Assembly (NCBI GenBank): GCA_017443895.1
Contig: JAFSXU010000011.1
Span: 1-40,673 of the forward strand
Direction of reading: 5' to 3'
Source: Clostridia bacterium
GTDB lineage: Bacteria; Bacillota; Clostridia; UBA1381
DNA: 40,673 nucleotides
Shown: one piece after another, positions 7,608-17,101 of the stretch
Position numbering within the stretch: the first letter of the stretch is position 1
How the letters are laid out: every line of letters starts with the position of its first letter
The notes under the pieces: model-generated
What the model was told of the DNA's origin: nothing
What the model saw: the letters and a program-made list of their open reading frames with translations, nothing else
Database searches by the model: none
Position numbers and translations under genes: made by a program

Positions 7608-9878
7608 TCAGTCTGTCTTTTTTACTGTAACCTTATGCTGTTTGTTATCATTGTATATCGGAATAAGGTTTCCGTCCAGCTCTTTTCCGTCAACCGTTAC
7701 GGTAAACGCATCACCGCTTTTCACTCCGTCAATAGTTATTTGATACTCACAGCCTCTGTAAACTCTCTTTACCCGGACACTATCCCAAGCATCGGGAATA
7801 TTTGGCACTATCCTAAGTCCGTCAAAATCCGCTCTTACACCAAGTATAAATTCTACAACACCTCTGAACAACCAGCCGCAAGTACCTGTTATCCAGCTTG
7901 AAGGTGATTCTCCGCACCTTGATTCACATTCCGGACCAAGATACATATTTGACATTGCATACGGCTCAACACCTGAATGTTCGGAGCTGTTTTTAGGATT
8001 TGTCGGCAATATTTTATTAAGAGTTTCAAGTGCGCCGTTACCGTCATTTATAAGTGTGTCCGCAACAACCTTGAATGCTACACCGTGATTATATACCGAA
8101 CCGTTCTCATAGCATCCCGGCATAAAATAACTTGATCTGCCGATTGCGTCAGAACCTTTGGAATAACTCGGCCATTGCTGAACATATCCAAAATCACAAC
8201 CCAGCTTCCTTTCTACAAGCTCCATAAGCTTTCGGGCATTATCCCCCTGTATTATGCCTGAAATGATTGCCCATGTCTGCGGATTCAGGAATATCTGTCC
8301 CTCATCTGAATCATATGAGCCTATCCTCTCACCACAGTCGTTTATTCCATATATAAAATGATCCTTGTCCCAGCCATAAGCATATATATCCTCTTTCATT
8401 TTATCTGCCTTGGCTCGGATTGTACACGCTTCGTTATCCATACCAAGCACATCAAGGATATCAATCATATCAAGCGCCGCCTTAATTGTTGCTTCCGACA
8501 GCCATACGCTCTCACCTCTGCCCTGCACTCCGCAGCCGTTTAGCGAATCGTTCCAGTCGCCCTCGCGCCATAAGCAAAGTCCATGCTCGCCCAAGGTATT
8601 CTGTAAATAATTTATACCTCTTAAACAATGACAAAGCACCGTTTCTTGAACATCTGAGTTAAAGTATGGTACCCTCTCGTCAAGAATAGAGAAATCACCC
8701 GTTTCCTTGAGGTAGGTATTAACCGTATAAATCATCCATGCCGCACCGTCGGCATACTCCTGCATCATAAGCGGTTCCCACGCTCTTAACGGGTTACCGT
8801 CCTCACGCTGATATTGAAGCGCATATACTATCCGTTTTCGTGCATTGTGGCTGTCAAGGGACACAAAGCTCGCTATATCCTGCATTATATCCCTGAACCC
8901 CTTACAAAGTCTGCCCCACTGTTTACCGAATTCAAGCTGGCGTTTAAGCCAGATATTGACACGGCTGTTAATCTCTGCATCGGGGGTCTTTACTATGACA
9001 TTATCCTGAAATTTATTTATTTCTCTTATAAGAGTATCATATTCTTTGTTAAATATATCTTCTTTAAGTAATGTCCTTCGTATCTCCCTTGCCTCGTCCG
9101 CATTTTCGGAGGCGCCCAACACGAACAAAAGCTTTTCCCTGCTTTTGGGCTTTAGCTTTAACTTAAATTGTAATACCGCCGTAATTTTATTTTCAAAACA
9201 GGTCGAGCCACAGCTAAGCTTAGCTTCTTTTATACCTACGGGACGGGAAATATCCGAATAAATACCCTTAAACCGCCTGTTGGTGGTTTCAAATGCCGAT
9301 ATTTCTCTGTCTGATGCAAAATATACACCGCTGAGCTTGGTGGGTGACATATACGCATTATGACTTGCATATATGCCGTTTAACTCACCGTCATAAACCG
9401 CCGAGGTGTAAGCGTCGTGAATGGTTATCGACATATCTATATCGGCATACGCATACAGGCTTATTTCTCTTTCTTCTTCACCCGTATTTGTCACCTTAAC
9501 CTCCCACAGCTCTCTGTAGCCTGTTGAGGGCACGAACAATTTAAGCTCCGTTTTAATGCTATGATATTGGGAAATTATATTTGAATATCCCATTCCTACC
9601 CTTGTTTCAAAAACATCAAAGGGTATGCCGTCATAATTTCTGTTTGCCGCATAATACTCACCCGTTCTCTCGTCCTTTATCCAGATAAGACGGTTATCGG
9701 TATCAGAAAGAATGCTGCGCACAAAACCGTTTTCATCGGAATACCTTGACATACCGAATCCAAACTGATTGTAGCAGGATACATGCGTATCATTCCATGC
9801 ATAGTTAAGCCACGGTCGCTTTGGATACATATCTTTTATAACATATTCTTTATTTTTATCATCAAATCTGCTGTCCAT
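7608..9878 (-). CDS. GH94 glycoside phosphorylase (cellobiose/chitobiose phosphorylase family)
   Basis: This 756-residue protein is a GH94 inverting phosphorylase, which cleaves a beta-linked disaccharide with phosphate to an alpha-sugar-1-phosphate plus a sugar. Visible are the N-terminal family block with RPWLNYAWND (residues 21-30), the catalytic GDWND motif (440-444), WPSYSKGSD, the phosphate-binding region EHSGVEPYAM, and SWITGTCGWLFR near the C-terminus. The start at 9878 is supported by GGAG 10 bases upstream and by the family-typical FDDKNKEYVI segment that it adds; it makes the gene overlap the GH38 gene by 43 bases. With GH20, NahK and Nag enzymes around, chitobiose or another HexNAc disaccharide is an attractive substrate, giving GlcNAc-1-phosphate. 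Cellobiose cannot be excluded from sequence alone. No signal peptide, so it acts on imported sugars. Confidence 0.93.
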   Translation of the reverse strand: MDSRFDDKNKEYVIKDMYPKRPWLNYAWNDTHVSCYNQFGFGMSRYSDENGFVRSILSDTDNRLIWIKDERTGEYYAANRNYDGIPFDVFETRVGMGYSNIISQYHSIKTELKLFVPSTGYRELWEVKVTNTGEEEREISLYAYADIDMSITIHDAYTSAVYDGELNGIYASHNAYMSPTKLSGVYFASDREISAFETTNRRFKGIYSDISRPVGIKEAKLSCGSTCFENKITAVLQFKLKLKPKSREKLLFVLGASENADEAREIRRTLLKEDIFNKEYDTLIREINKFQDNVIVKTPDAEINSRVNIWLKRQLEFGKQWGRLCKGFRDIMQDIASFVSLDSHNARKRIVYALQYQREDGNPLRAWEPLMMQEYADGAAWMIYTVNTYLKETGDFSILDERVPYFNSDVQETVLCHCLRGINYLQNTLGEHGLCLWREGDWNDSLNGCGVQGRGESVWLSEATIKAALDMIDILDVLGMDNEACTIRAKADKMKEDIYAYGWDKDHFIYGINDCGERIGSYDSDEGQIFLNPQTWAIISGIIQGDNARKLMELVERKLGCDFGYVQQWPSYSKGSDAIGRSSYFMPGCYENGSVYNHGVAFKVVADTLINDGNGALETLNKILPTNPKNSSEHSGVEPYAMSNMYLGPECESRCGESPSSWITGTCGWLFRGVVEFILGVRADFDGLRIVPNIPDAWDSVRVKRVYRGCEYQITIDGVKSGDAFTVTVDGKELDGNLIPIYNDNKQHKVTVKKTD

Positions 9879-12637
9879 TCTTTTACATCTCCGTGTCCGC
9901 TCGTTTTTTCTGCCTCTATTGTTAAAATTTCATACGGCTTAACAGTTACCTCTTTTAAATCAAGGTCTTTTTCAAATTCCTCGTTAAGGTTTACAGCCCT
10001 TGCATTTTTAAACCTGCCTTTAAATTCACCTGTAACAGATTGTTTTGTTGGATTAAATAGTCGGATAATCAAATTATTGCTATCCTCCGCTTTTTTCAAC
10101 GCTGTAAGAACGAGCTCATCGGGGATTTCAAGAAATGAAGCTGTATCTCCCCTCTTACCGTCTCCCTTTGAGGTCTGAACTGCCTTGACGGGTGCTGATA
10201 ACTTTTCAGCAAGCATTTTCGTTTCATTCCTGTTAAACGGATAGATGCAATAGTTAAAGGTCAATTCTCCCAACGACTGCCCCCCGTCCTCATGCGGGAA
10301 TACTCCCGCACTTCTGAACTCTGTGCATATAATATTTCTTACTCCCCTAAACAGCGTTATTGCAAGTTTTCCGTCTTTGGTTGCTTCATATTCACAGGTA
10401 CAGTTATCGACAAATGAAAATCCGCCATGTTCATCTTCAAGAGTTGTATAATAACCCTTAGGTAAGGTCTGCATTTCGGGATAATACCTATCGCCTGCAG
10501 GAGCGGTGCTTCTCTCATCAACATAGAAATGTCCTGCACTCTTTGCGGTAGAGGTTTTAATACCTGTGTCAAACATCGCCCTCATTCTGTGGTCCTTTGC
10601 GGTATTGTTTATAACAGTCTTTACCTCAACCGCCCTTGCACCCTTTTTAAGTGTATAATATGTTTTTATTTCAATTTCGGTAAGCTCACCGCTTCTTTTA
10701 CTCTCGCCCTCAACCATATTTTTATTGATAATACCGTATGAGGGAACATTCATTTTTATCCTTGCGCATATAGTTGATGAAAGCTCGCCGTTTTCCTCAT
10801 ACCAGATTTGGGCATTTGCGCCGAGAGTGTTATATGTCTTATTATGATACGGAGGATAATATATCCAATAGTCTCCGTGATCACCTGTTTCTTCAAAATA
10901 ATTTAAATTTTTATATTCTCTTCCCGTTGCCTTTTCAGTTAAGGTAAGCGTTCCGTTCTGCTCAACCCTTGCCTTTAAAAACTCGTTTTCCATAGTATTT
11001 ACGCCTGTGATAAGCTCATTGCCACTATATTTTCGCATATCGTGCCAGAAAACGGTTTTACGGTTAAGGTCCTCTGTTTTTACAGCTCTTACCGTCTTAT
11101 ACCCCATCGCAGGCATATTACCTGTTTCCATTACCACCTCAAAGCGGTCAACCTCATACGGCAGCGGTCTGGTATGAAGATTTGAAACAGGTGTAACTAC
11201 CTCTTTTCTTGAAATAATCTGCTTATCAAGCTTCCTGTCCCCGTCGTAAATATCAAAATCCCACACATTCATTGTCTGCGGAAAATCTATATACAGCTTT
11301 ATCGTTTCGTTTCTTTTATACGGGAGAGTATTAAAGAGAACGATTATCATATCATCATCGTCATAGCCTGAAAAATCTATATTCTTTACAATGTTTTTAC
11401 ATGCCGTATTTGATACCGTTTCAGCAATTTCGAGCGCTTGATTTAATCTGTAAACCGTATCGTCTGCCGTTTTATCCTGGGTTACACCGTTTATGCTGTC
11501 ATGCGGATGGGATAAAAGAAGATAATCCACTGCCTTGTCCAAAAATGCACTGTTATATTGATCCTCCATTACCGAAAGAGGCTCAGCAATTTTAAATATC
11601 GCATTCTCAGCTTTTTTATTCAAAACCTTGATTTTCGGTCTTGTTGCAAGTGCGTTTGCACTGCATTTATATGCAGGACCGTCACGCAATTCACCCTTTA
11701 TAGTCTTTAGCTTGGATTTATCAACTAACCTTTTAAAATCCTCAACATATTCTTCAAGTGTTGAAAGTTTAAGCTCTATGTCGGGGAATAACTGCTGTGC
11801 TGTTTTTATTATTTCAACAAGCTGTGGCTGTGCGGTTGACGAATCCGAGCCGTTCATAAGCAGTCTGTTGTCCGGTAGAACCGTTTCGTCCATTGCCTCC
11901 CATGCAAGCCTGATAGCTTCCTTTAGCCTATTTGTATGGATTTTACCGTTATCTTGGATAACAAAATAATCTTCCCAAAAGCCTTTATCGTCTGCTTCGT
12001 GGTAAACCTGACCGTCACGCCCCAACTGCATATAATACTCATCGCTGTTGTAGTCCTTATCGGTAGTTATGGCAAGGAACGCATTCATAAAAAAGTTTGC
12101 TCTGGCGTGTTCGCCAAGTCGTGTCGCAAGCACCCGTGTCCCGTCAGGAGCCTCCCACAAAAATTCACAGTCGGGACACCTGTCCTTTGAGACATTTTTT
12201 GCAACCACAACAAAATCAAGTCCAAACCCCTTATATATCTGCGGTAATTGCGCAGTCTGTCCCCAGCCAAAGGATTCATGTGCAACATTAAGGCGTCTGC
12301 CTAATTTTTTGGATAGCCTGTCGCCCTTTAAAAGATTTCGGATAAGACTTTCTCCGCAAACGGGATAAAGATCGGGGAGTGTGTACCACGGACCTACATC
12401 GATTTTGCCCGCTTTTATGTAGTCCTCAACTTTTTTTCTGTTTTGGGGCTTCATTTCAAGATAATCTTCAATAATTACCGACTGTCCGTCCATTAAAAAG
12501 CATGAGTATTCGGGTTGGGTATCAAGAATTTCCAACAGTTCGTCTATCATATCTATAAGATACTGTCTGTTCTCCCATATGGGGTATCTCCACTCCCTAT
12601 CCCAATGTGTGTGTGTTACAATGTATGCTTTTTTCAT
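9836..12637 (-). CDS. GH38 alpha-mannosidase-like enzyme
   Basis: A 933-residue protein starting with the GH38 signature THTHWDREW (His11 and Asp13 are expected metal ligands). SHPHDSINGVTQD provides the further zinc His of the family, and a large beta-rich C-terminal domain follows. GH38 enzymes are retaining, zinc-dependent alpha-mannosidases acting on N-glycan or mannosylglycerate-type substrates. At the position of the usual catalytic and zinc-binding Asp (D-x-F-G), this protein reads HESFGWGQTAQLPQ, with Glu121 instead of Asp (codon 12275-12277). This may alter or abolish activity, or be a clade trait. I start at the ATG at 12637 because AGAAAGG lies 8 bases upstream; a GTG at 12655 would use that sequence as coding. 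There is no signal peptide, so it acts in the cytoplasm. It ends 43 bases inside the GH94 gene. Confidence 0.9.
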   Translation of the reverse strand: MKKAYIVTHTHWDREWRYPIWENRQYLIDMIDELLEILDTQPEYSCFLMDGQSVIIEDYLEMKPQNRKKVEDYIKAGKIDVGPWYTLPDLYPVCGESLIRNLLKGDRLSKKLGRRLNVAHESFGWGQTAQLPQIYKGFGLDFVVVAKNVSKDRCPDCEFLWEAPDGTRVLATRLGEHARANFFMNAFLAITTDKDYNSDEYYMQLGRDGQVYHEADDKGFWEDYFVIQDNGKIHTNRLKEAIRLAWEAMDETVLPDNRLLMNGSDSSTAQPQLVEIIKTAQQLFPDIELKLSTLEEYVEDFKRLVDKSKLKTIKGELRDGPAYKCSANALATRPKIKVLNKKAENAIFKIAEPLSVMEDQYNSAFLDKAVDYLLLSHPHDSINGVTQDKTADDTVYRLNQALEIAETVSNTACKNIVKNIDFSGYDDDDMIIVLFNTLPYKRNETIKLYIDFPQTMNVWDFDIYDGDRKLDKQIISRKEVVTPVSNLHTRPLPYEVDRFEVVMETGNMPAMGYKTVRAVKTEDLNRKTVFWHDMRKYSGNELITGVNTMENEFLKARVEQNGTLTLTEKATGREYKNLNYFEETGDHGDYWIYYPPYHNKTYNTLGANAQIWYEENGELSSTICARIKMNVPSYGIINKNMVEGESKRSGELTEIEIKTYYTLKKGARAVEVKTVINNTAKDHRMRAMFDTGIKTSTAKSAGHFYVDERSTAPAGDRYYPEMQTLPKGYYTTLEDEHGGFSFVDNCTCEYEATKDGKLAITLFRGVRNIICTEFRSAGVFPHEDGGQSLGELTFNYCIYPFNRNETKMLAEKLSAPVKAVQTSKGDGKRGDTASFLEIPDELVLTALKKAEDSNNLIIRLFNPTKQSVTGEFKGRFKNARAVNLNEEFEKDLDLKEVTVKPYEILTIEAEKTSGHGDVKEWTADLMIKIKNML

Positions 12638-12675
12638 AGATTTACCTTTCTTCACACCAAATATTGGATAAATTA

Positions 12676-15600
12676 TTATTCGTATTCTCTTGCACTCTGC
12701 CTGATTATATCATTTACCCTGTCCGGTATATTATTTCTATCGTAGAGATATACTCCTTCAAAAATACTGTCCGTTGACTTATCTCTTACCTTATCCACCG
12801 TTGCATAATTTGAATGGACAAAATTATAGCCTATAGAGCTTTGCCACAAAGATATTGTGTATATGTTATTGCTTTCGGTATCAATCCCTACATCAATGAC
12901 ATTATTTTTTATTGTCATATATTTTGAGCCTTCATCCGGATATATTCCAACACTTCCGAATGTTTGGCGAGGCTCCTTATCCATAACTATATAATTTCCG
13001 TCAATTACCGTTCCGCTTTGCTGACCAAGGGTATAAATTGCACCTCCGTCCGATGCCCACAGGTTAAAGTTATGTATATAGTTATTCATAACTCTGTTAC
13101 GGCGGCACACCACCGAATCAGGGTAACTGCTCCAGCCCCAGCCCAAGCTTATTGCGGAATAGCTTGCATCTGTAATGCTGTTATGGGAAATATCGCAGTC
13201 TCTGACAAAATAGAATGCTATTGCAGGTGCGGATCTGTTTAATGTTCCCGTATTGCTTATAATATTGTTATATGCCTTATTATTTGCACATACCTGAGCC
13301 TCTGCTATGTATTCATGCCAGGGTCGTCCGCATGAGATTGCGGATGCACCGGTATTGTAAATCCTGTTATTGCATACAGCGGTGTTTGTAACGCCTATTT
13401 CCATAGAAACACCTGCCTTTGCAAAATTCGACAGTTCGCAGTCGGAAATATTGATACTGTCTGCATATGCAAGATGTATTGTTCCGTCAAAAAACCTTGA
13501 ATACTGTTTTCCTGCTCCCTCGCCTGTTCCTATAACGGCAAGATCCGCCTGTGCAACTCTGAAACCGCCTTTGTATACATCATGATAAGTAGCATTTTCA
13601 AACTTCAGACCTGAAAACGAAATGTTATGCGCTTTGTTGCTTTCTCCGCTTCCTTTGATTTGCACGAGCGTGTCAAGGTACGGTGCTTCTGCAACTGCCG
13701 TATTTATATTCTCACCCTGCCTTGGCATATAATAAAGCGTTTTAGTATTTTTATTAAAATAGAACTCGCCCGGATTATCCAAAAGCTCAAATGCATTTTC
13801 TATCGTGTACTCCGACTCGGCAGTCAAAGGATGAACACTTGCTGCACAAGCCGTATTAAAGTTTGGTGTATTTATGCTTATCCGTGTATTACCGTTTACC
13901 GTTTCTACGCTTTGGGCTCTGAAATAATTGTCTATCCAGCTCTTTACTGCACGGACATAGACATCAGAACCGTTTGACAAATACGGCAGCTTATCGTCAG
14001 AAAATGCTATGCCCGCATAATCATATGTACTGCTTCCAAATATCTCCGTTGCCGTAATGGTATTTTCTGTGTGAGCAAGCTGTGCAGGCTGTCCGTTTAC
14101 CAAAAGTCCGTAAATTTCAGACATATTCGGCACATATGCTTGCCATAATCCGTTATCACCCTGCTCAAAGGAAGGCAAATACCTGCCACCTGAAATTTCA
14201 GGAATTTCATCATTGTAATTTTTATATATGATATTATATCCGTTCTTTCCACTGTCAGCGGCAGTAAAGGAAAGCGTTTCGCCAAGAAGATACCTGCCTC
14301 CCTTTATGTAGACATATATATCCCCCTGCATTTTAGAGCTTATCCTTTTTATATAATTTTTCGCCTCAGCTATCGTTCCAAACGGTGCTTCCTCCGTTCC
14401 GTCACCGCCCGTTGCACCCTGCGACACATAGAGCTCTTTCCACGGTCTTGAATACTCAACAACCGCATTTACCGCCGGGATAAGCGGTTTCATATTTTCC
14501 ATGCTGTTCCATAGCATAAGCTTTGTATTTTCACTGTCTTCATTTTCAGGCACAGCAATCTCGCCGTCATCTGTACTGCTTTTTACTAATGATACAAGCT
14601 CACCGTCTGCACCATACCCTGCACATAACGCAATACCGTCTCCGTTTGCCGTATACTGCTCTTCATCATATTTAAGAGTTGCTTCATTTTCACCTATCAC
14701 AAGTTTGGGCAACGGGTAAGCATAAACCTCTATATCATCATACTGCGACCTTATGTATCTTCCCGAAATTGGCTTATCCGAATGTGTTTCAAGCCTTTTT
14801 TCGTCTGAAAAATCGCTCTTCTTTGCCACATATGCCTGCGCCCCGCACGGCTCAACATGATCAATTATGAACTCACTGCCAAGGTCATAAATGTATTCGC
14901 TGTTCTCTTGCGTTTGTGAACAATCAACTTTAACAAGCCTGTCCTTACCGTTCTTGGCAGATGCTTTTATTTCATTTATTCTTACATTGTCCGCACTCTC
15001 TATACCTATATAACGGATTTTTTTGTTTACTGAAACAGCTTCTGGAACATCTTTTTCAAGAGTGAGCTCTGTCGTATATTCGATTTCACCGTCACAGGAG
15101 AAGGTAACATTTATATCTCCACAGCCGGTTATCTCAACCATATCCGTATCACGGCAGTACCCTAAATCAATTGTTGCACTCTTGCCCTCCCAAAAAGTCT
15201 TGAGATCGCCGTCTGTAATTCTGTACGCCGTTTCGGTATCGGCATTTGTATTTGGGATTTTACCAAACGCCATATTGCTCACATCGCCGTGTCCGTCCTT
15301 TGCAAAAACTCTAATCTGGGACAAAACGAGGAAGGACTTGCTCTTACCCTCATATACACGGACATAGCGGTAATTATCAAATCTGCTCTTATTCACCGAA
15401 ACAAGAGCGCCCTTACCTCCAAAGGTTTCATCTTCCCACTGAGCATCAAGCTCATAAAAGCTGTTAAATTCGGGATCGTTTGACAAAAGCACTCGCACAT
15501 CTTCCCTGTCGGTGTTTAAGTCCTGCCTGAAATACACCTCTGTGTGGCTTATATCGTATGCTTTTTTCAGGTCAAGCTGTACATACGGGTTATTATGATT

Positions 15601-16986
15601 TAGCGCAGTAATCGTGAAATAATTTCCGTCAACCGCCGATGAGAGATTGAGGTCTCCGTATACTGAGGCACCATCGGGCATGGAAAGCTCTGCATACGGT
15701 GCTATATTTGTATACTCCTCTGTCTGCGGGTTGGAAAAAACATCTATTTTGTTTACTCCGCTTGCACCGCTGACCCTGATATATCTGTAATAATGCTTCT
15801 TTGCAAAAGCGTTGGGCACAAAGCTATCGGAAGACTTATTACACACCGTAGTCGTGCGCTCGGTTACATTTCCTGCCGTATCATTTCCGCTTGAATAAAT
15901 CGAAAATTCATAGAGCTGTATATCTTTTCCGCTCTTTCTTTTAGCAGCATCAAAGACCAGTCTTGCATAGCGGTATGTCTCGCTTGCATACTCGTCGGGG
16001 ATATAAAAAATCCCGTTCTGCTGCTCCATTTTGACATAGTCGGAAAATTCCTCCGTCTGACCGTAGCTAACATTTGTAAGATATACATCATAGCTACGCT
16101 CCGTTGTTGCGGTTACCTCTGCACTGCCGATAACGCATCGGCTTCCCAAATCCACCGTTACCCATTCTACATCTGTATATCTTACAGGGGTTGCATAAAA
16201 CAGTGTTGATGCATTTCCATCATTTGCATTAGCCACAACATTGCCGTTGTAGCCACCGCTGCCGTATAGCTTTGAAGATATGGATTTTTCCTGTGCAAGA
16301 TTTCCTATTGAATTACCACCGTTTGAAAAAACCGAAAATTCATACAGGCGAATATCCTTTCCGTTGCTGTTTTGCGCTGCGTCAAAAACAAGTCTTGCAT
16401 AGCGGAATTTATCGTATTGATACTGCTCCGGCACATAAAACGAGCCGTTTTTTTCTTCCATTTTGATACATTCTTTAAATTCTTCAGCCGGTTCGTAATA
16501 GTAATTTGAAAGATATACGCTATAGCTTCTTGTGGTTGTTGCCTTTACTGTTGCACTGCTTATTGCACAGGCACTGCCCAAATCAATCGTAAGCCACTCC
16601 ACATCGGTATAGCTTACAGGGGTTGCGATAAACATTGTAGACTCGTCTCCGTCATTTGCATTTGCCGAAACAAAGGTGGAATATCCGCCACTGCCGTATA
16701 GCTTTGACTTGATGGGCTTTCCGGCTGAAATATTTATCTCACTTCCCACGCTCTTTGGTGCAAAATCCGCATCGTTTGACGCTGTTACCTTTGCATTTGA
16801 TACATCTGTTCCTAAAAGACGGATATTGTCAATAGGATATGCACGACCAAGATCAAGGGTATATTTTCCGTCTGAATATACCATATTCTTCCCCTCGGAA
16901 ACATTTATAAGCTCCTCTGCTATGCACATTTGTGCAGAGGTTAAAAGCATACTTGTCGCAAGAATTGCCGATAGTAACTTTTTCAT
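12676..16986 (-). CDS. Secreted multi-domain protein: four discoidin-like domains + right-handed beta-helix (GH141-like)
   Basis: A 1436-residue exported protein (signal peptide about residues 1-23, ending MCIAEE). Two highly similar discoidin-like repeats at about 90-230 and 233-375 each open with SKLYGSGGY and carry ANANDG. Further discoidin-like domains lie at about 427-575 and 575-690, then a beta-rich linker. From about residue 849 a right-handed parallel beta-helix begins with YVSQGATGGDGT, of the kind found in GH141-type and related beta-helix glycosidases. The motifs DGGAIYTLG (about 1314) and YPDEG (about 1347) place acidic residues where a catalytic pair could be. The start at 16986 has AAAGGAG 8-9 bases upstream; an ATG at 17007 has no usable site. 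No SLH, LPXTG or lipobox is seen, so anchoring would be through partners or glycan. A glycan-trimming exoenzyme is the best guess; family number and linkage are not certain. Confidence 0.88.
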   Translation of the reverse strand: MKKLLSAILATSMLLTSAQMCIAEELINVSEGKNMVYSDGKYTLDLGRAYPIDNIRLLGTDVSNAKVTASNDADFAPKSVGSEINISAGKPIKSKLYGSGGYSTFVSANANDGDESTMFIATPVSYTDVEWLTIDLGSACAISSATVKATTTRSYSVYLSNYYYEPAEEFKECIKMEEKNGSFYVPEQYQYDKFRYARLVFDAAQNSNGKDIRLYEFSVFSNGGNSIGNLAQEKSISSKLYGSGGYNGNVVANANDGNASTLFYATPVRYTDVEWVTVDLGSRCVIGSAEVTATTERSYDVYLTNVSYGQTEEFSDYVKMEQQNGIFYIPDEYASETYRYARLVFDAAKRKSGKDIQLYEFSIYSSGNDTAGNVTERTTTVCNKSSDSFVPNAFAKKHYYRYIRVSGASGVNKIDVFSNPQTEEYTNIAPYAELSMPDGASVYGDLNLSSAVDGNYFTITALNHNNPYVQLDLKKAYDISHTEVYFRQDLNTDREDVRVLLSNDPEFNSFYELDAQWEDETFGGKGALVSVNKSRFDNYRYVRVYEGKSKSFLVLSQIRVFAKDGHGDVSNMAFGKIPNTNADTETAYRITDGDLKTFWEGKSATIDLGYCRDTDMVEITGCGDINVTFSCDGEIEYTTELTLEKDVPEAVSVNKKIRYIGIESADNVRINEIKASAKNGKDRLVKVDCSQTQENSEYIYDLGSEFIIDHVEPCGAQAYVAKKSDFSDEKRLETHSDKPISGRYIRSQYDDIEVYAYPLPKLVIGENEATLKYDEEQYTANGDGIALCAGYGADGELVSLVKSSTDDGEIAVPENEDSENTKLMLWNSMENMKPLIPAVNAVVEYSRPWKELYVSQGATGGDGTEEAPFGTIAEAKNYIKRISSKMQGDIYVYIKGGRYLLGETLSFTAADSGKNGYNIIYKNYNDEIPEISGGRYLPSFEQGDNGLWQAYVPNMSEIYGLLVNGQPAQLAHTENTITATEIFGSSTYDYAGIAFSDDKLPYLSNGSDVYVRAVKSWIDNYFRAQSVETVNGNTRISINTPNFNTACAASVHPLTAESEYTIENAFELLDNPGEFYFNKNTKTLYYMPRQGENINTAVAEAPYLDTLVQIKGSGESNKAHNISFSGLKFENATYHDVYKGGFRVAQADLAVIGTGEGAGKQYSRFFDGTIHLAYADSINISDCELSNFAKAGVSMEIGVTNTAVCNNRIYNTGASAISCGRPWHEYIAEAQVCANNKAYNNIISNTGTLNRSAPAIAFYFVRDCDISHNSITDASYSAISLGWGWSSYPDSVVCRRNRVMNNYIHNFNLWASDGGAIYTLGQQSGTVIDGNYIVMDKEPRQTFGSVGIYPDEGSKYMTIKNNVIDVGIDTESNNIYTISLWQSSIGYNFVHSNYATVDKVRDKSTDSIFEGVYLYDRNNIPDRVNDIIRQSAREYE

Positions 16987-17026
16987 AGTCCGTTCTCCTT
17001 TGTTCATATCCTATACTGTTTTCATT

Positions 17027-17086
17027 TTCTTTCACAATCACCCTCTTGCAAGGGTGATTGTGAAAGAAGAGGAAAACCTCTTCTTT
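17027..17086 (-). repeat. Two overlapping, mutually exclusive long hairpins
   Basis: A perfect 18-bp inverted repeat (17027-17044 with 17051-17068, loop CTTGCA) overlaps a second 10-bp inverted repeat (17063-17072 with 17077-17086, loop of four A on the plus strand). The shared bases 17063-17068 cannot pair in both stems at once. The pair fills most of the 115-base gap between the discoidin gene ending at 17102 and the beta-helix gene starting at 16986. Neither stem has a T-run on the transcribed strand, so RNA stabilisation or processing fits better than termination. Confidence 0.75.
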
Positions 17087-17101
17087 TCTTCAACCGCTTT
17101 A

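Noticed and set aside
9830-9878. Shorter GH94 start at residue 17, which would avoid the overlap with GH38
   Set aside because: No ribosome-binding site before that ATG, and the first 16 residues match the usual GH94 N-terminus.
7608-9878. Reading the phosphorylase as lacto-N-biose phosphorylase because a NahK-like gene is nearby
   Set aside because: The motifs (GDWND, SWITGTCGW) are those of GH94; lacto-N-biose phosphorylase belongs to GH112, and no GH112 gene is in the window.
9783-10178. Plus-strand open frame of 131 residues over the GH38/GH94 junction
   Set aside because: Antisense shadow; both minus-strand genes are supported by family motifs here.
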